From JABGQS01 sp963674545 (GTDB lineage: Bacteria; Bacillota; Clostridia; Christensenellales; SZUA-584): a stretch of 64,000 nt of DNA. The stretch spans positions 1,550,001-1,614,000 of the forward strand of contig CAXXFB010000001.1 of assembly GCA_963674545.2 (NCBI GenBank), written 5' to 3'. Every line of letters starts with the position of its first letter. Positions within the stretch are counted from its first letter, which is position 1. The notes beneath the pieces were generated by a model, which worked only from the letters and a program-made list of their open reading frames with translations, ran no database searches and had not been told where the DNA came from. The translations under genes and the position numbers were made by a program. Positions 33,190-43,048 of the stretch are shown in pieces.

Positions 33190-34029
33190 TTAAATTGCCG
33201 ATTCCGCAGCCGGCGTAATATCAAGCCTGATAAGCTCATCTGGACGAATAACCGAAGCGCCGTAAAGGTGCAGTGCCTTAAAAGCATCAGCAAATTTCTT
33301 TTCCGGTTTGTACCTTTCAATAGTATTAACCGGGATCTGTTCCGCCAGGGCTATAGCCTGTCGTGAAAATGCCATGCAGTGGTGTACACTGTCAGTCTTC
33401 TTTATCGAGTTCGAGACATAGACGTTAAGGTTAAGGTAGCTCCCCTTGAATCCCTTGCCCATTATCGCTTCATTCGTATGTTGGAATACGATTTTCCCAA
33501 GTACCAGCTTAGTGTAGACTGCCGGTGATATTACGAGGAACTTGTCCTCGTCAAACGGCACATCTGCCTCAAGCAGTTTCTGCTCTGCCTCTGCCAGCGT
33601 GGAAAGCACACTCGCAGAAGTACACGACGTGTTCTCAATAGTCTCTGAAGCCTGGTCATAAAAACCTGCTAAATATTCGTCCATTGTCTGCGAGAGCACC
33701 TTCTTTGCTTCGTCTATTTCTGTATCAAACACACGCCCCTGTGCCTGCTTTTCGTCAATCCTGTCCACTTCAACGTTAACGTACTTCGCCTGATCTATGA
33801 TAAGATCCTGATTGTATTTCGTCTTACTCTCAAGCGTGATATCCGTTCCCTTAACATAGTCCCTTACTGTCGGTTTGCCGACTCCTGCAATGTGAAGCAC
33901 GTCACCAAGCTTCGTAATCTCGCCTATTATTGGTCCTTTATAGCAGATATTCTTAAAAACACAATCTCTGCCTCTGTCTTTCATCAATGATGTTGCCAGA
34001 ACCTCCGGCGTATAACCTTCGTAACCCAA
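33190..34029 (-). CDS. Phage major capsid protein
   Basis: The protein is 279 residues with the P22 coat/N4-gp56-like pattern: GYTPEVLATSLMKDRGR near the start, VGKPTVRDYV, DQAKYVNVEVDRIDEKQA, FLVISPAVYTKLV and AFKALHLYGASVIRPDELI at the end. TTG 34029 is the start, with AAAGGAAG 8 bases upstream; no in-frame ATG fits. It forms the phage shell. Confidence 0.82.
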   Translation of the reverse strand: MGYEGYTPEVLATSLMKDRGRDCVFKNICYKGPIIGEITKLGDVLHIAGVGKPTVRDYVKGTDITLESKTKYNQDLIIDQAKYVNVEVDRIDEKQAQGRVFDTEIDEAKKVLSQTMDEYLAGFYDQASETIENTSCTSASVLSTLAEAEQKLLEADVPFDEDKFLVISPAVYTKLVLGKIVFQHTNEAIMGKGFKGSYLNLNVYVSNSIKKTDSVHHCMAFSRQAIALAEQIPVNTIERYKPEKKFADAFKALHLYGASVIRPDELIRLDITPAAESAI

Positions 34030-34066
34030 AATTCATACTTCCTTTCTTATTTATGCTTACGCACTT

Positions 34067-34705
34067 TTATTTGTTCTTTTTTACGCCCGTCAGGAATTCC
34101 CATATGCGATCGTGGTTTTTTTCAACTTCCCGTCTGCTCATTCTCTTTATCGCTTCCACAGTCAATGGTTTTTGCTGCGTGCTCCCGTTACTATGCGCGC
34201 GGCCCATGCTTGCCAAAGAGTTGCTCTCATTGATTTTAAGCTGCTCTATCTTCCGTTTTAGCTCCTGTGTCTGCCTGCGGTAATTTTCAGCATGATATTT
34301 CGCAGCAGCCTCGCCAAGAGGTACACCATTTTTCCATGCTTCTATTATCTCTTTCGGAAGGTTTCTCGGGTCAAGTTCGGGGTTGTTCGCAACAAATTCA
34401 GAAAGCTGCCTGTTTACAGATTCCTGCCTATTTATACCGTTCGCTTTTGCTGAACTTGTCTTTTCATACTCAATCAGTCTTTGCTTCGTCTGCTTAAGCC
34501 GGTCACTTATCTTGTCATAGTTCATTCCCTTCTGGGCGTATTCTCTTGCCTCATCCTGCGAAAGATTCTTTTCTTGTTTATTATACTTCACCGTAAGAAA
34601 CGGCTCCATATTTTCATTTATCATCGAAGTCTCAACCGCAGCTTCGGCTATCTCCCCCAGCTGGTTTGCCTCGGGTGCTGCCTGTGGTTGGGCAGTCTCT
34701 TCCAT
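34067..34705 (-). CDS. Phage scaffold protein
   Basis: The protein is 212 residues and almost wholly helical and charged (KQTKQRLIEYEKTSS, RRQTQELKRKIEQLK), with an acidic N-terminus and a basic C-terminus (VKKNK). Position between portal and capsid and this profile are typical of scaffolds that guide shell assembly and are then lost. AGGAGG precedes the ATG. Confidence 0.75.
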   Translation of the reverse strand: MEETAQPQAAPEANQLGEIAEAAVETSMINENMEPFLTVKYNKQEKNLSQDEAREYAQKGMNYDKISDRLKQTKQRLIEYEKTSSAKANGINRQESVNRQLSEFVANNPELDPRNLPKEIIEAWKNGVPLGEAAAKYHAENYRRQTQELKRKIEQLKINESNSLASMGRAHSNGSTQQKPLTVEAIKRMSRREVEKNHDRIWEFLTGVKKNK

Positions 34706-34785
34706 TTCCCTGTCCTCCTTTGTTTTTTATGTATATAAAAAGACTACCTTGGTTTTGACAGCCTTCTTATATCATATCTATACTG

Positions 34786-36789
34786 CTACAGCTCTTTTTC
34801 TATCTCCAGAGCCGCCTTTGTGCTCATCTTGCCCTGTTCCTGCGCTGTCTTTGCTGCGGAAAGTATCTCATCAGCACTTCTCTGTGATCCGATCATCTCC
34901 AGCAACGCATCTGCAAAGTCCTTGTCGATCTCTCCTGCAGCCGCGAGCTCTTCTATCATTTTCCTTAGCTTCGATGTATCTGGTTCAGGTTTTCCATCAC
35001 TTAGCTCTTTCAATTCGTCCGGCAGGCTTACTACCTGTTCAAGCGGCTTTTCTCCGGACAACATCTCTTCCAGCCCGGGTATAAGCTCTTCCCCCTCTCC
35101 TTGCTGCTCATGCTGTGGCATAGCCAATATCTGCTGCGCATCCATACCAGCCGACTGAGCCATACCGCCTCCAAGTCCTGCAAGCTGCGGCATCGTTCCG
35201 CCCAAGTCCACAGGCATTCCTCCGCCCGGCGTTATGCCGCTCTCTTGCTGTTCCATATCCGAAATAAGCTCTTCCTTTTTTGGTATGTGCCCCGAAGGTA
35301 CACGCTCGAGATACTGTTTAAATGATATCTGTCCCCGCGCCAGCAGGTTGTCAAGTGTTTGTATAGCCTGAATCTCGCTCCACATGCTCGATGGCCCGAC
35401 ATCCACTTTAAGTCTCATAGTATACTTGTTTATCTCTTCGTCGATTATAGGCACAAATGTACGCTTACCGTCCTTTACTACCGGTATCTTCCTGCCCGAT
35501 TTGTAGAAATTCTGTATAAAATCGAGCCATATCATGCCAATGTCTTCAATAAACGAATAGAATCTCTCCTGCTGTGACTGCAGTGGCACCATCGCCGCAT
35601 CCCTTGTCGCAATGAACGCCGATGTGTTGTCTGGGTTGCTGATGTTGCCAAGTGTAACATCGTTAGCACCCATCATTCTCATCGTCTGGCTTATTGTAGT
35701 ATCGAGCCCTCTCCATGCGTCATAGCTCATGTTTGGCGGCGCTATATACCTTGCTGCGCTTTCAATGTCACCATTTACCGGTATAGCACCTGCAACCTTG
35801 TTGCTCCACTGTTTGATGCGTGTCTTATCATAGAGCACCTTCGGGAAACTGGTCTGAACCTGATTTAGCTGCGAGAGTGCAAGAATCTTGTTTACGAACA
35901 CCTGGTTTGGTATCAGCCCTGTTACCTCCGCCATGCCATGGCATGAGTTCTTACGTGTCTCCCAGTTCATCATAGCAACAGGATACCTCTTAAGCTTCGT
36001 TTCTTTCTCCTTTTGTATCACCATGTTCTTGACAGACTTTTCGCAGTATACCCTGCCCTTCTTCTTATACATCTTAAGCAGCACATTGCACTTGCCTTCG
36101 TCCTCCAGCTCTACCTTGCCCCTGTCACCGGAAGTATAGTCCCAATCCTCATCTGCAACTATCTCATCAAGCTTCTTTATACCATTTGCTTTTGCCTCCG
36201 CTTTGACCCGGCTTAAAAGCTCCCTGAACACCAGTATGATATAGGGCTGCTTTTGCACATCCGGCTCGTTCGGGTTTCCCGGATAATAGTTTACGTTGTC
36301 AATAAGCAGCGTGTTTATATCGCCGGTAAGCGCCTGCCCGGTGTCAAGCTCATCATCCCAGTAAAAATACTGTATATAGTCTCCCGTGATAGCAGCCTGC
36401 TTCAAACCCTCTTTTGTGAGGTAGTCCATCTTCATGCGCTCCCAGAGTTGGTCACAGTATGCAGATATCTGTTCAGCATAAGTGCCGATGTCCTGACCGT
36501 CGTCTTCACCCTCTGCAAAGAAGTTTAGCTCCAACCGCCTGTCTGTTACGGCAGCAATTTTCCACGCACTAGTATCAATTAAAGCATCATGTGATTCTGG
36601 TTCCAGATTACCGTTTTCTTCATTTCCCGGAGACCACAGATAAGGCTTTATCGTTTCTTCTGTGTTTTCATCCTTTTCATCCGGTAGCCATGGATACGGT
36701 TTTATATTCCCTGCCTGCCCTTGTTCTCCGTCTGCTGTTACCTGTTCCTCCGCCGTCTGCGCTTTCTCGCCGTCCAGCTGCCCCATCAT
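34786..36789 (-). CDS. Phage portal protein (podovirus type)
   Basis: The protein is 667 residues. After a low-complexity N-terminus the portal body begins at about residue 70 (AAVTDRRLELNFFAEGEDDG) and continues with YIQYFYWDDE, LLIDNVNYYPGNPNEPDVQ, YPVAMMNWETRKNSCHGMAEVTGLIPNQ and the crown helices. It forms the dodecameric gate for DNA. The start at the ATG-ATG pair has no ribosome binding site, and the first 15 residues plus upstream DNA repeat a segment of the upstream NlpC/P60 gene, so the present 5' end is probably the result of a rearrangement. Confidence 0.8.
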   Translation of the reverse strand: MMGQLDGEKAQTAEEQVTADGEQGQAGNIKPYPWLPDEKDENTEETIKPYLWSPGNEENGNLEPESHDALIDTSAWKIAAVTDRRLELNFFAEGEDDGQDIGTYAEQISAYCDQLWERMKMDYLTKEGLKQAAITGDYIQYFYWDDELDTGQALTGDINTLLIDNVNYYPGNPNEPDVQKQPYIILVFRELLSRVKAEAKANGIKKLDEIVADEDWDYTSGDRGKVELEDEGKCNVLLKMYKKKGRVYCEKSVKNMVIQKEKETKLKRYPVAMMNWETRKNSCHGMAEVTGLIPNQVFVNKILALSQLNQVQTSFPKVLYDKTRIKQWSNKVAGAIPVNGDIESAARYIAPPNMSYDAWRGLDTTISQTMRMMGANDVTLGNISNPDNTSAFIATRDAAMVPLQSQQERFYSFIEDIGMIWLDFIQNFYKSGRKIPVVKDGKRTFVPIIDEEINKYTMRLKVDVGPSSMWSEIQAIQTLDNLLARGQISFKQYLERVPSGHIPKKEELISDMEQQESGITPGGGMPVDLGGTMPQLAGLGGGMAQSAGMDAQQILAMPQHEQQGEGEELIPGLEEMLSGEKPLEQVVSLPDELKELSDGKPEPDTSKLRKMIEELAAAGEIDKDFADALLEMIGSQRSADEILSAAKTAQEQGKMSTKAALEIEKEL

Positions 36790-36814
36790 CCCGCGGTTAT
36801 ACGCATCCCTCTGC
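36746..36814. repeat. 69-bp direct repeat, copy A (portal 5' end)
   Basis: By hand comparison 64 of 69 bases equal 39195-39263, in the same orientation. It encodes QRDAYNRGMMGQLDGEKAQT and neighbouring residues in frame with the portal. The two copies bracket an AT-rich cassette of about 2.4 kb. Confidence 0.85.
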
Positions 36815-36946
36815 GTTATAACTTGTCAGTTTCTTTGTACCTGTTCTGTCTTTTTCTTCGTCCATTTTATGTCATCATAACTGTTACGAGAGTGAATAAA
36901 CCCGCTTTATGGCTATGTAAAGCTTTTGTTTTATTTTTTGTTTTCG

Positions 36947-38133
36947 CTATTCATCATATATGCTTGCTAGCTTTTTAATCGTTACTTGCCCTTTTTGTAG
37001 TAAAACAACATATATTTCAAAACCTACAGGCTTTTCGACACAAAGATAAATATTTTCTGGAGTAATATAAATACCACACACGTCATCTTCTTCAACGATA
37101 TCATTAATATCTAATAATGTGTAACCTTTTTCTGTAAGGAAATCATAAGCTTTTATTACTAAATGATTATTTTCATCTTGTTGTTTAAAGATAATGTATT
37201 GGCCCGCAACATTATTTGACGTATAAGGCGGATATTCTTTTGTATCCCCTGTGATAGTATCATAAGCCAAAATATCACTTGCTCTAAATCGAGTCTCTTT
37301 ATGTTCATAGCAAAATATTCTGTTTAGACTAAAATCTATATAACCACATGATACAGCTCCTGTATAGATCTTTTTAAAAATATTATTATCAAAATCGTAT
37401 TTATGTATAAATCCCAGGTCTCCGGTTGTTATCATATATATATATTGTCTTGATAAATACAAAATGTATCAACATCGTCTCCTAGTTTTTCAACTTCCGT
37501 ACCATCAAGATTTGCTGAAAACAAAACTAGACCCCGTTCATTCAAGTCAAAGTTCGGAGTACAAGTGAAAAACAATTTATCCTTATAACATACCAAGTTT
37601 TCAATGGATTCTTCACTTTTAAGAAGTCTTTTGCTAGTTTCAGTTTTCACATCATATACTTTTATATAATTAAAATACCTTCCTTCATCTCTCAGTCCGT
37701 TTCTGTCAATGTAATAAACCTTTCCTTTGTTCACAGCAAAATCCCAACAATCAATTGCAATTGTTTTTATTTCACCATCCTTTTTACTAATACATATTAA
37801 ATCATCTCGAATAGGTCTTAGGTAATATATGGACTCTTCATCTTCATAGAATGTATCATTCGAAATTGATGCATATTCATCTTCTTTAACTATATCCGGG
37901 ATAAATTCTCCCGGTTCTGCCCAATCAAACTCAGGCCAATCCTTATCCGTAACTGTAGGTACAGTGGTAGTATTGCTTGTAGCAACTGGTGTTACCGTCG
38001 GTTGAAATACAGCCGACGGTACTATTATTTGTTCAGTAATTTGTACTCCTTTTGCATCTGTCTGTTCATTTTGCATGCAAGCAGCAAAGAAAATCAATAC
38101 CATTGTCAAAACAATTAAAATACTGTTTTTCAT
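36947..38133 (-). pseudogene. DUF5050-like lipoprotein split by an (AT)6 frameshift
   Basis: Frame 1 (37432-38133) gives a lipoprotein: signal and lipobox FFAAC (Cys at 19), Thr-rich linker, then propeller-like repeats (SIYYLRPIRDDLICISKKDGE, GKVYYIDRNGL, DKLFFTCTPN). It stops inside an AT dinucleotide run. Frame 2 (36947 up to about 37437) continues with the same kind of blades (ITTGDLGFIHKYD, DILAYDTITGDTKE). Removing one AT unit joins them into a protein of about 395 residues. DUF5050/WD-like lipoproteins are cell-surface proteins of unknown role. Confidence 0.75.
37434..37445. repeat. (AT)6 microsatellite inside the DUF5050 lipoprotein gene
   Basis: Six AT units lie exactly where the reading frame breaks. 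Five units restore the frame (DNIYMITTGDLG). Such runs can lengthen or shorten by slippage during replication, so the gene may switch on and off. Confidence 0.8.
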
Positions 38134-38146
38134 GTAAAACCTCCAG

Positions 38147-40033
38147 TTATGCGACTCCCTGCACAGTAAGCCTTGCTTGCTGTTCTTCTGTCAAATATCT
38201 TACAGCTACCAGGGGCATTCGTTCAGTCCATTCCGAATTTTCACCCCCGGCTTCTTTAAATATAAGGTCTTCTATAGAACGATAATATACTTTTGTATTA
38301 TTGTCATAAGCTTCAACAATCATGCCGTTACCCGCATACATAACAACATGATCTACTGCCGTTTTAATCATACCGTCTTCCTTTTTTTCACTATCAGGTT
38401 CAGGGTTCCCTAAATCGAATAGGATTAAATCACCTGGTTTAAGTCCATCACAAAATTCTTCTATTTTAGTTTGCGCTTTTTCTTTTGTACCGCTAAAAGG
38501 TATTACACCATCGCTACTATCATCCGCTCCAGGTCCGGTGATAACCGTTCCTCCATTATTATCAGCATAATTCACTATTGCTTGAGCATTCCATGCCGGA
38601 ATTTCGTATCCAAAATCTTTATATATCGATTCTACAAATCCTGCACAATCTGCTCCACTCGTCAAATCGTTTCCACCCCACTTGTACTCTAATTCATCAA
38701 CAAACGTTTTTGCATACTCCACTAATAGATTCGAGTTTGGCTCCGCATTTGCAAGAGCATATATCATATTATTATACGGATCAATTGCTCCCCCTATAGA
38801 ATCATAATAGGTTTCTTTAATGTTTGCTATATATTCTTGCATTGTTTCATTCAAAAAAGGAGAAGTCTTAACAATTATATTCCCATCATTTGAAACTTCA
38901 TAAGGAACCTCTGTTCCAAATAAAGCTTTACGATATGCAAGAATCTCTTCATCTGATAAATATTTTTTTATATTTTCCAGATTGCCAAAATATTCTAAAG
39001 CTGAATCTGAATTTATGAATTCCACTCTTTCATTATAGTCCATTCCTAGTATTTCATTATAAGTATCATTAACAATTTTTTTAGCATCTTCTTTATCGCC
39101 TTCCTCATCATCCATCCCCGGCTGTCCGGTATACACAGCTCCGTCGTTCGCATCAAGGGTGACGCTTCTGCCGCCGCCTGCTGTTGCCGTTGCTTCCTCC
39201 GCCGTCTGCGCCTTATCGCCGTCCAGCTGTCCCATCATCCCGCGGTTATATGCGTCCCTCTGCTTGACAAGCTCGTCAACCTTGTCATGATACTCATACC
39301 ATTTATCATCACCCGTGCTGACATTGCCGCTGCCAAGTGCATTCACCATATCGTCCTGCGCCTGCGTTATCAGCCTGTTATAATAATCTATCTGCGTTTG
39401 ATAGTTCTCCTGCGTCGGCCTGCCGGGGTTTGCATCCTTCCAGTCCAGCACCTCTTTATCCGCTGTCAGGTTGTTTATCTTCTCCTGAACCTGACTCTTC
39501 TCTCTGGCGCTCATGCCGGGGTTGTGCACCAGCGTGTCCTGCAGCTGCATTATCTGCCTGCCCTTTGCGCTGCCTGCTGCGCTGGAAATTGCCGCTGGCT
39601 TTGGCTGCTCTGCAGTCGGGCTGTACTGCCCTATACCATATGCATGCTCCGGGTGCTCCCTCATCTTTTCCGACTGTTGTGTTATAGGCTGCTGTGTGCC
39701 GCGGTTCCAGTATCCGTCATCCCCAAGTCCGTACGCTTCGCTCAGCTTTTCGTTCCAGCTCTTCACGCTGCTCTTTGCTTCCTGCGCCCTTACTTTTGCA
39801 GCATTCATCTGCCGCTCGTCTGAGTTGTTGACCACGCTGTCCAGCCACTCGTTCTCATACTCCTGCGCTCTTAGCTGTGCCTTGTCAATATTCTGTTTTA
39901 TCTCGTCTATGCCCGGCATCCTTTTATTGAGTATACCACCATTATTTGGCTTTGTATAGAACTTATTTTCTTTTTTCTGTCTGTTTCTTGTATTCTTCCT
40001 ATACCCATGCCTATAATCACTTGGTCTTGCCAT
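38147..40033 (-). CDS. Chimeric phage protein: coiled-coil N-terminus with NlpC/P60 C-terminus
   Basis: The protein is 628 residues. The first 290 residues are GC-rich in codon choice, basic then Gln/Ala-rich and helical (KQNIDKAQLRAQEYENEWL, KGRQIMQLQDTLVHN) and end with QRDAYNRGMMGQLDGDKAQT, the segment repeated at the portal start. The rest is AT-rich: a linker, then an NlpC/P60 domain with GADCAGFVESIY (catalytic Cys) and DHVVMYAGNGMIVEA (catalytic His). The domain should cut wall peptides, perhaps as a tail-tip lysin. AGGAGG precedes the ATG. Confidence 0.75.
   Translation of the reverse strand: MARPSDYRHGYRKNTRNRQKKENKFYTKPNNGGILNKRMPGIDEIKQNIDKAQLRAQEYENEWLDSVVNNSDERQMNAAKVRAQEAKSSVKSWNEKLSEAYGLGDDGYWNRGTQQPITQQSEKMREHPEHAYGIGQYSPTAEQPKPAAISSAAGSAKGRQIMQLQDTLVHNPGMSAREKSQVQEKINNLTADKEVLDWKDANPGRPTQENYQTQIDYYNRLITQAQDDMVNALGSGNVSTGDDKWYEYHDKVDELVKQRDAYNRGMMGQLDGDKAQTAEEATATAGGGRSVTLDANDGAVYTGQPGMDDEEGDKEDAKKIVNDTYNEILGMDYNERVEFINSDSALEYFGNLENIKKYLSDEEILAYRKALFGTEVPYEVSNDGNIIVKTSPFLNETMQEYIANIKETYYDSIGGAIDPYNNMIYALANAEPNSNLLVEYAKTFVDELEYKWGGNDLTSGADCAGFVESIYKDFGYEIPAWNAQAIVNYADNNGGTVITGPGADDSSDGVIPFSGTKEKAQTKIEEFCDGLKPGDLILFDLGNPEPDSEKKEDGMIKTAVDHVVMYAGNGMIVEAYDNNTKVYYRSIEDLIFKEAGGENSEWTERMPLVAVRYLTEEQQARLTVQGVA
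39195..39263. repeat. 69-bp direct repeat, copy B (inside the NlpC/P60 gene)
   Basis: This copy matches 36746-36814 in 64 of 69 bases. It marks the change from GC-richer phage-like sequence on its right to the AT-rich cassette on its left, which begins near 39110. Confidence 0.85.
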
Positions 40034-40095
40034 GTCTCTTTCCTCCTTTTTGTTTTTTCAGCGCCCATCTAACAAATCATTCTTGCTCAGCACAT

Positions 40096-40128
40096 AAAAA
40101 TAAGGCCTGCCCTGTCCGGACAAACCTT
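40096..40128 (-). terminator. Possible terminator downstream of the BNR-repeat gene
   Basis: On the minus strand AAGG and CCTT, and an inner GTCC/GGAC pair, form an imperfect hairpin followed by ATTTTTA. It would separate the cellular cargo genes from the phage gene at 40033. Confidence 0.4.
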
Positions 40129-40182
40129 TGATGATGCTAGCCTATCACATATAATCGCTCACAAGCGCTCAACTTTTCAGCT

Positions 40183-41259
40183 TTAATCTTCTTTTAACTT
40201 GACGTACCTTATCCCCGTTCCTCCCGGCTGTATGCACCAGAACACGACTATTATACTTCCGTCTGCCATAATACCTGCATGCGGCTCTCCGAATGAATAG
40301 TCCGTCCAGTTGTCAAAATCCTTCGACTTATTGTTTCTCGTTCCCGACTTTGCTTCCCATACAGGTTCGTTCGATATTATCTCACAGCCGTTCCTGCCCG
40401 GCTCTACTTGCGCAAGCCAAACACCTATGGTACCGTTTGCTCTTTGGTTATACGTAACCAGCACTCTGCCATCTTTATACGGCGTCAGCGATGTAGTCTG
40501 CCCTCCCAGCTTCATATCAAACGGCCCTGCAAAGCTGCCGCCTCTGTCGTCAGAAACAAAACAAACATCCGGTGTTTCCTTGCCGTCCAGCAGCCATGAC
40601 GAGGCAAACAACCTGCCGTCCGGCAACTCTACTATCCAGCTTTCCGCAAAATTTGCTTTGCCTGTAACGCTGCCCAGTACAGACGCATCAAAGCTCTTAC
40701 CGCCGTTCATGCTTTTCATCATCATGAGCTTGTTGGTTTCAACTGCTTGTTTCTTTTTTATAGTATCATACGGAGAGTATATCATTATCATTTCTCCGTT
40801 TTCCCGCACCAGCATACCGCCCGGCTGTTCCGCAGATGCATAATACGCAAGGTCTAAAATGTTAGGTTCAGGAAAGTTTATACCGTCCTCAGATATACAC
40901 CAGCATAGCTTGTTTTCCTTCATCCCCACAGCTTCGTCAGACCAGAACACTTCTCCTTCGCCTTCCATCTCGAAAACTATACCAGCCACACTTACTTTTC
41001 CATCCGGTGTGTTCCTCACCGAAACAAAAGGAGATTTTGTTCCATCCCACTGGTGCCATACAGGTTTCTCTCCATACCAGTTTTCACCGTCTTCTGAATA
41101 TGCCGTTATCGCTTTGAAGTCGTTCTGCCCTATCTGAGTCTGTGTCATATATGAACAGACTATCCTTCCGTCCGGCAACTGTGCAGTGCGCGGTCCGCAG
41201 GCGACTCTTCCGTCATCCTTTGCCTTATATACAAATCCTTCCGAAATCTTTTTAAGCAT
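40183..41259 (-). CDS. BNR-repeat / sialidase-like protein
   Basis: The protein is 358 residues with four Asp-box type motifs (SEDGENW, SEDGINF, NGGKSF, SDDRGGSF), the mark of a six-bladed sialidase-like propeller, and ends HAGIMADGSIIVVFWC. No signal peptide is present, so it is probably cytoplasmic. The family includes sialidases and other glycosidases; the catalytic Arg triad and Tyr cannot be assigned by eye. GGAGGGC stands just before the ATG at 41259. It lies among cellular genes between phage terminase and portal. Confidence 0.7.
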   Translation of the reverse strand: MLKKISEGFVYKAKDDGRVACGPRTAQLPDGRIVCSYMTQTQIGQNDFKAITAYSEDGENWYGEKPVWHQWDGTKSPFVSVRNTPDGKVSVAGIVFEMEGEGEVFWSDEAVGMKENKLCWCISEDGINFPEPNILDLAYYASAEQPGGMLVRENGEMIMIYSPYDTIKKKQAVETNKLMMMKSMNGGKSFDASVLGSVTGKANFAESWIVELPDGRLFASSWLLDGKETPDVCFVSDDRGGSFAGPFDMKLGGQTTSLTPYKDGRVLVTYNQRANGTIGVWLAQVEPGRNGCEIISNEPVWEAKSGTRNNKSKDFDNWTDYSFGEPHAGIMADGSIIVVFWCIQPGGTGIRYVKLKED

Positions 41260-41302
41260 TCTGCCCTCCATAATTCATAATAGCCAGATTCTTACCACTG
41301 CA

Positions 41303-41677
41303 TCAATACCTCTGTACAAACTTTTTGTCTTCTCTCCATTGCGGCGGCTTTCCGTTCTCTCCCCAGTATTGAATTATCTTCTTTATTCTTTCTCCTTTAA
41401 AACTAAAGAACGATACACAGTAAAAGCTTGTGTCTTTCTCATCATACACCCTGGTAACAGTAACAGCTTCTTCGCCTGCCATAGCCGCTTTCTCGACCTC
41501 TGCATACCACCTTCCGGGATACTCTTTGTTAAATTCGATATAGTCTTTTGCTCTCTTATACACTTCTCTCGTGTTGGGAGACCACACAACAGCGTCTTCA
41601 CACATTATGTTGTAAAGCTCATCAAACTGTGCTTCGTCGATATATTCCCAAAACTTAACTGCAGTTTCCAAAGGCAT
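41303..41677 (-). CDS. SnoaL-like / NTF2-fold protein
   Basis: The protein is 124 residues beginning MPLETAVKFWEYIDEAQFDEL, followed by EDAVVWSPNTREVYKRAKDYIEFN and an antiparallel sheet (AVTVTRVYDEKDTSFYCVSFFSFKG, IKKIIQYWGEN). This is the NTF2-like cone fold of SnoaL and polyketide-cyclase relatives, with no assigned substrate. GGAGGGA before ATG 41677 decides the start over a longer frame to 41785. Confidence 0.75.
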   Translation of the reverse strand: MPLETAVKFWEYIDEAQFDELYNIMCEDAVVWSPNTREVYKRAKDYIEFNKEYPGRWYAEVEKAAMAGEEAVTVTRVYDEKDTSFYCVSFFSFKGERIKKIIQYWGENGKPPQWREDKKFVQRY

Positions 41678-41850
41678 ATCTGTCCCTCCGTTACTTATTT
41701 CTACAAATTGTATTATATCACACGTTCTGAATAAGAGAATTAAAACAAATAGTAAATTAACTGTTTTATAACCAGTTTTATTCATTATCTGCTCGCTTTT
41801 CTCTGTGCTGTGGTATAATTCACTTAAATCAAGCTTACCGGAGGTCTTAA

Positions 41851-43029
41851 ATGACTGTAAATAAGAAGCTTACCGCTTTTGCATTCTCTGTCTTCCTTTT
41901 TCTCGGGCTTAATCTTTCAATGCTTCAGCGTATAGTCAGTGAGATCGGCGCAAAATACTCTCTGTCCAATACATCAGTCGGCACCATAGTCACTATGGTA
42001 TTTCTTGGCTACTTTATAAGCCCTATACTTACCGGAGAACTGACAGACAAGGTAGGGCGTAAAAAAGTTCTTCTATTTACGTTCATTGCCCAGCTAGCCG
42101 GGTTTCTTATCGCTCTTCTGATAAACAGTCCCTTTGCAATAGCAGCCGGCTTTTTCATAGTAGGCATGTCGTTTTCCGTTCTCGAGCTCTCAATGTCCTC
42201 ACTGCTCACAGATATCAGCAAAGCTACTGCAGCCGGTATACTTAACCTATCACGTGTGTTTTTTGCCATCGGCACAGTAACAGGTCCTTTTCTTGCAATC
42301 TTTATGCTTCAGCTGTTTGGCGACTGGGTCTTCGTTATGCTTGCATCGCTTGTCCTATCTGCCGCTCTTTTTACTGTCTTTTTAAAGCTGAGTTTTCCTG
42401 TTCCGAAATACCCCTTTAAGAATATAGAAACTCATGATGAGACTGGCCTTACTTTTAAGCTTCTAAAGAACAAACTGGTTATTGTTCTCGGCATTGGGAT
42501 GCTTGCGTATGTTTCGCTGGAAGCCGGAATATCATTCTATGTCTCAAGCTATATCAACACAATATCTACCGATGAGATATATTCCACACTGACGCTTTCA
42601 GTCTTTTGGTTCTGCGTCGCAATAGGCAGGATGATATTTACACGCTACAGAGGAAATTCACACATTCTCGTTGCTGTGCTCAGTATACTTGCAGCGCTTG
42701 GCCTTGGTGTCTGCCTTATCTTTGGCGGCCTTGCTATATCGATAGTCTCTTTTGGCATAATGGGTCTTGGCTGCTCATCTATGTTCCCGACGCTGCTCGC
42801 AATGGGTAAAGACAACTTCCCGAAATACACAAACACCATATTTGGGATACTGCTGACGGCTTCCGGACTCGGTGGAATACTTCAACCGATACTTATGGGA
42901 GCAGTTGCAGATTCAACAGGGAGTCTTAAAGCCGCTCTCGCCGTGTGTCTTGCTCCCCTTGTAATAATAATCACCACTCAGATAATTCTTTCTCTCCTGG
43001 AAAAAAGAGCACAAAAAAACCGCTCATAG
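41851..43029 (+). CDS. MFS transporter
   Basis: The protein is 392 residues with twelve predicted helices. The loop between helices 2 and 3 has GELTDKVGRKKV, the MFS motif A. Helix 5 is rich in Gly and Pro, and a second motif-A-like IGRMIFTRYRG lies between helices 8 and 9. Substrate unknown; sugar or drug export are both possible. GGAGG precedes the ATG. It is the only plus-strand gene inside the phage block. Confidence 0.85.
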   Translation: MTVNKKLTAFAFSVFLFLGLNLSMLQRIVSEIGAKYSLSNTSVGTIVTMVFLGYFISPILTGELTDKVGRKKVLLFTFIAQLAGFLIALLINSPFAIAAGFFIVGMSFSVLELSMSSLLTDISKATAAGILNLSRVFFAIGTVTGPFLAIFMLQLFGDWVFVMLASLVLSAALFTVFLKLSFPVPKYPFKNIETHDETGLTFKLLKNKLVIVLGIGMLAYVSLEAGISFYVSSYINTISTDEIYSTLTLSVFWFCVAIGRMIFTRYRGNSHILVAVLSILAALGLGVCLIFGGLAISIVSFGIMGLGCSSMFPTLLAMGKDNFPKYTNTIFGILLTASGLGGILQPILMGAVADSTGSLKAALAVCLAPLVIIITTQIILSLLEKRAQKNRS

Positions 43030-43037
43030 AAAGCGGT
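43013..43037 (-). terminator. Terminator of the NYN-domain gene
   Basis: ACCGCT and AGCGGT flank a seven-base loop; on the minus strand a TTTTTTTG run follows. It overlaps the 3' end of the convergent MFS gene. Confidence 0.75.
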
Positions 43038-43048
43038 CATATAATATC

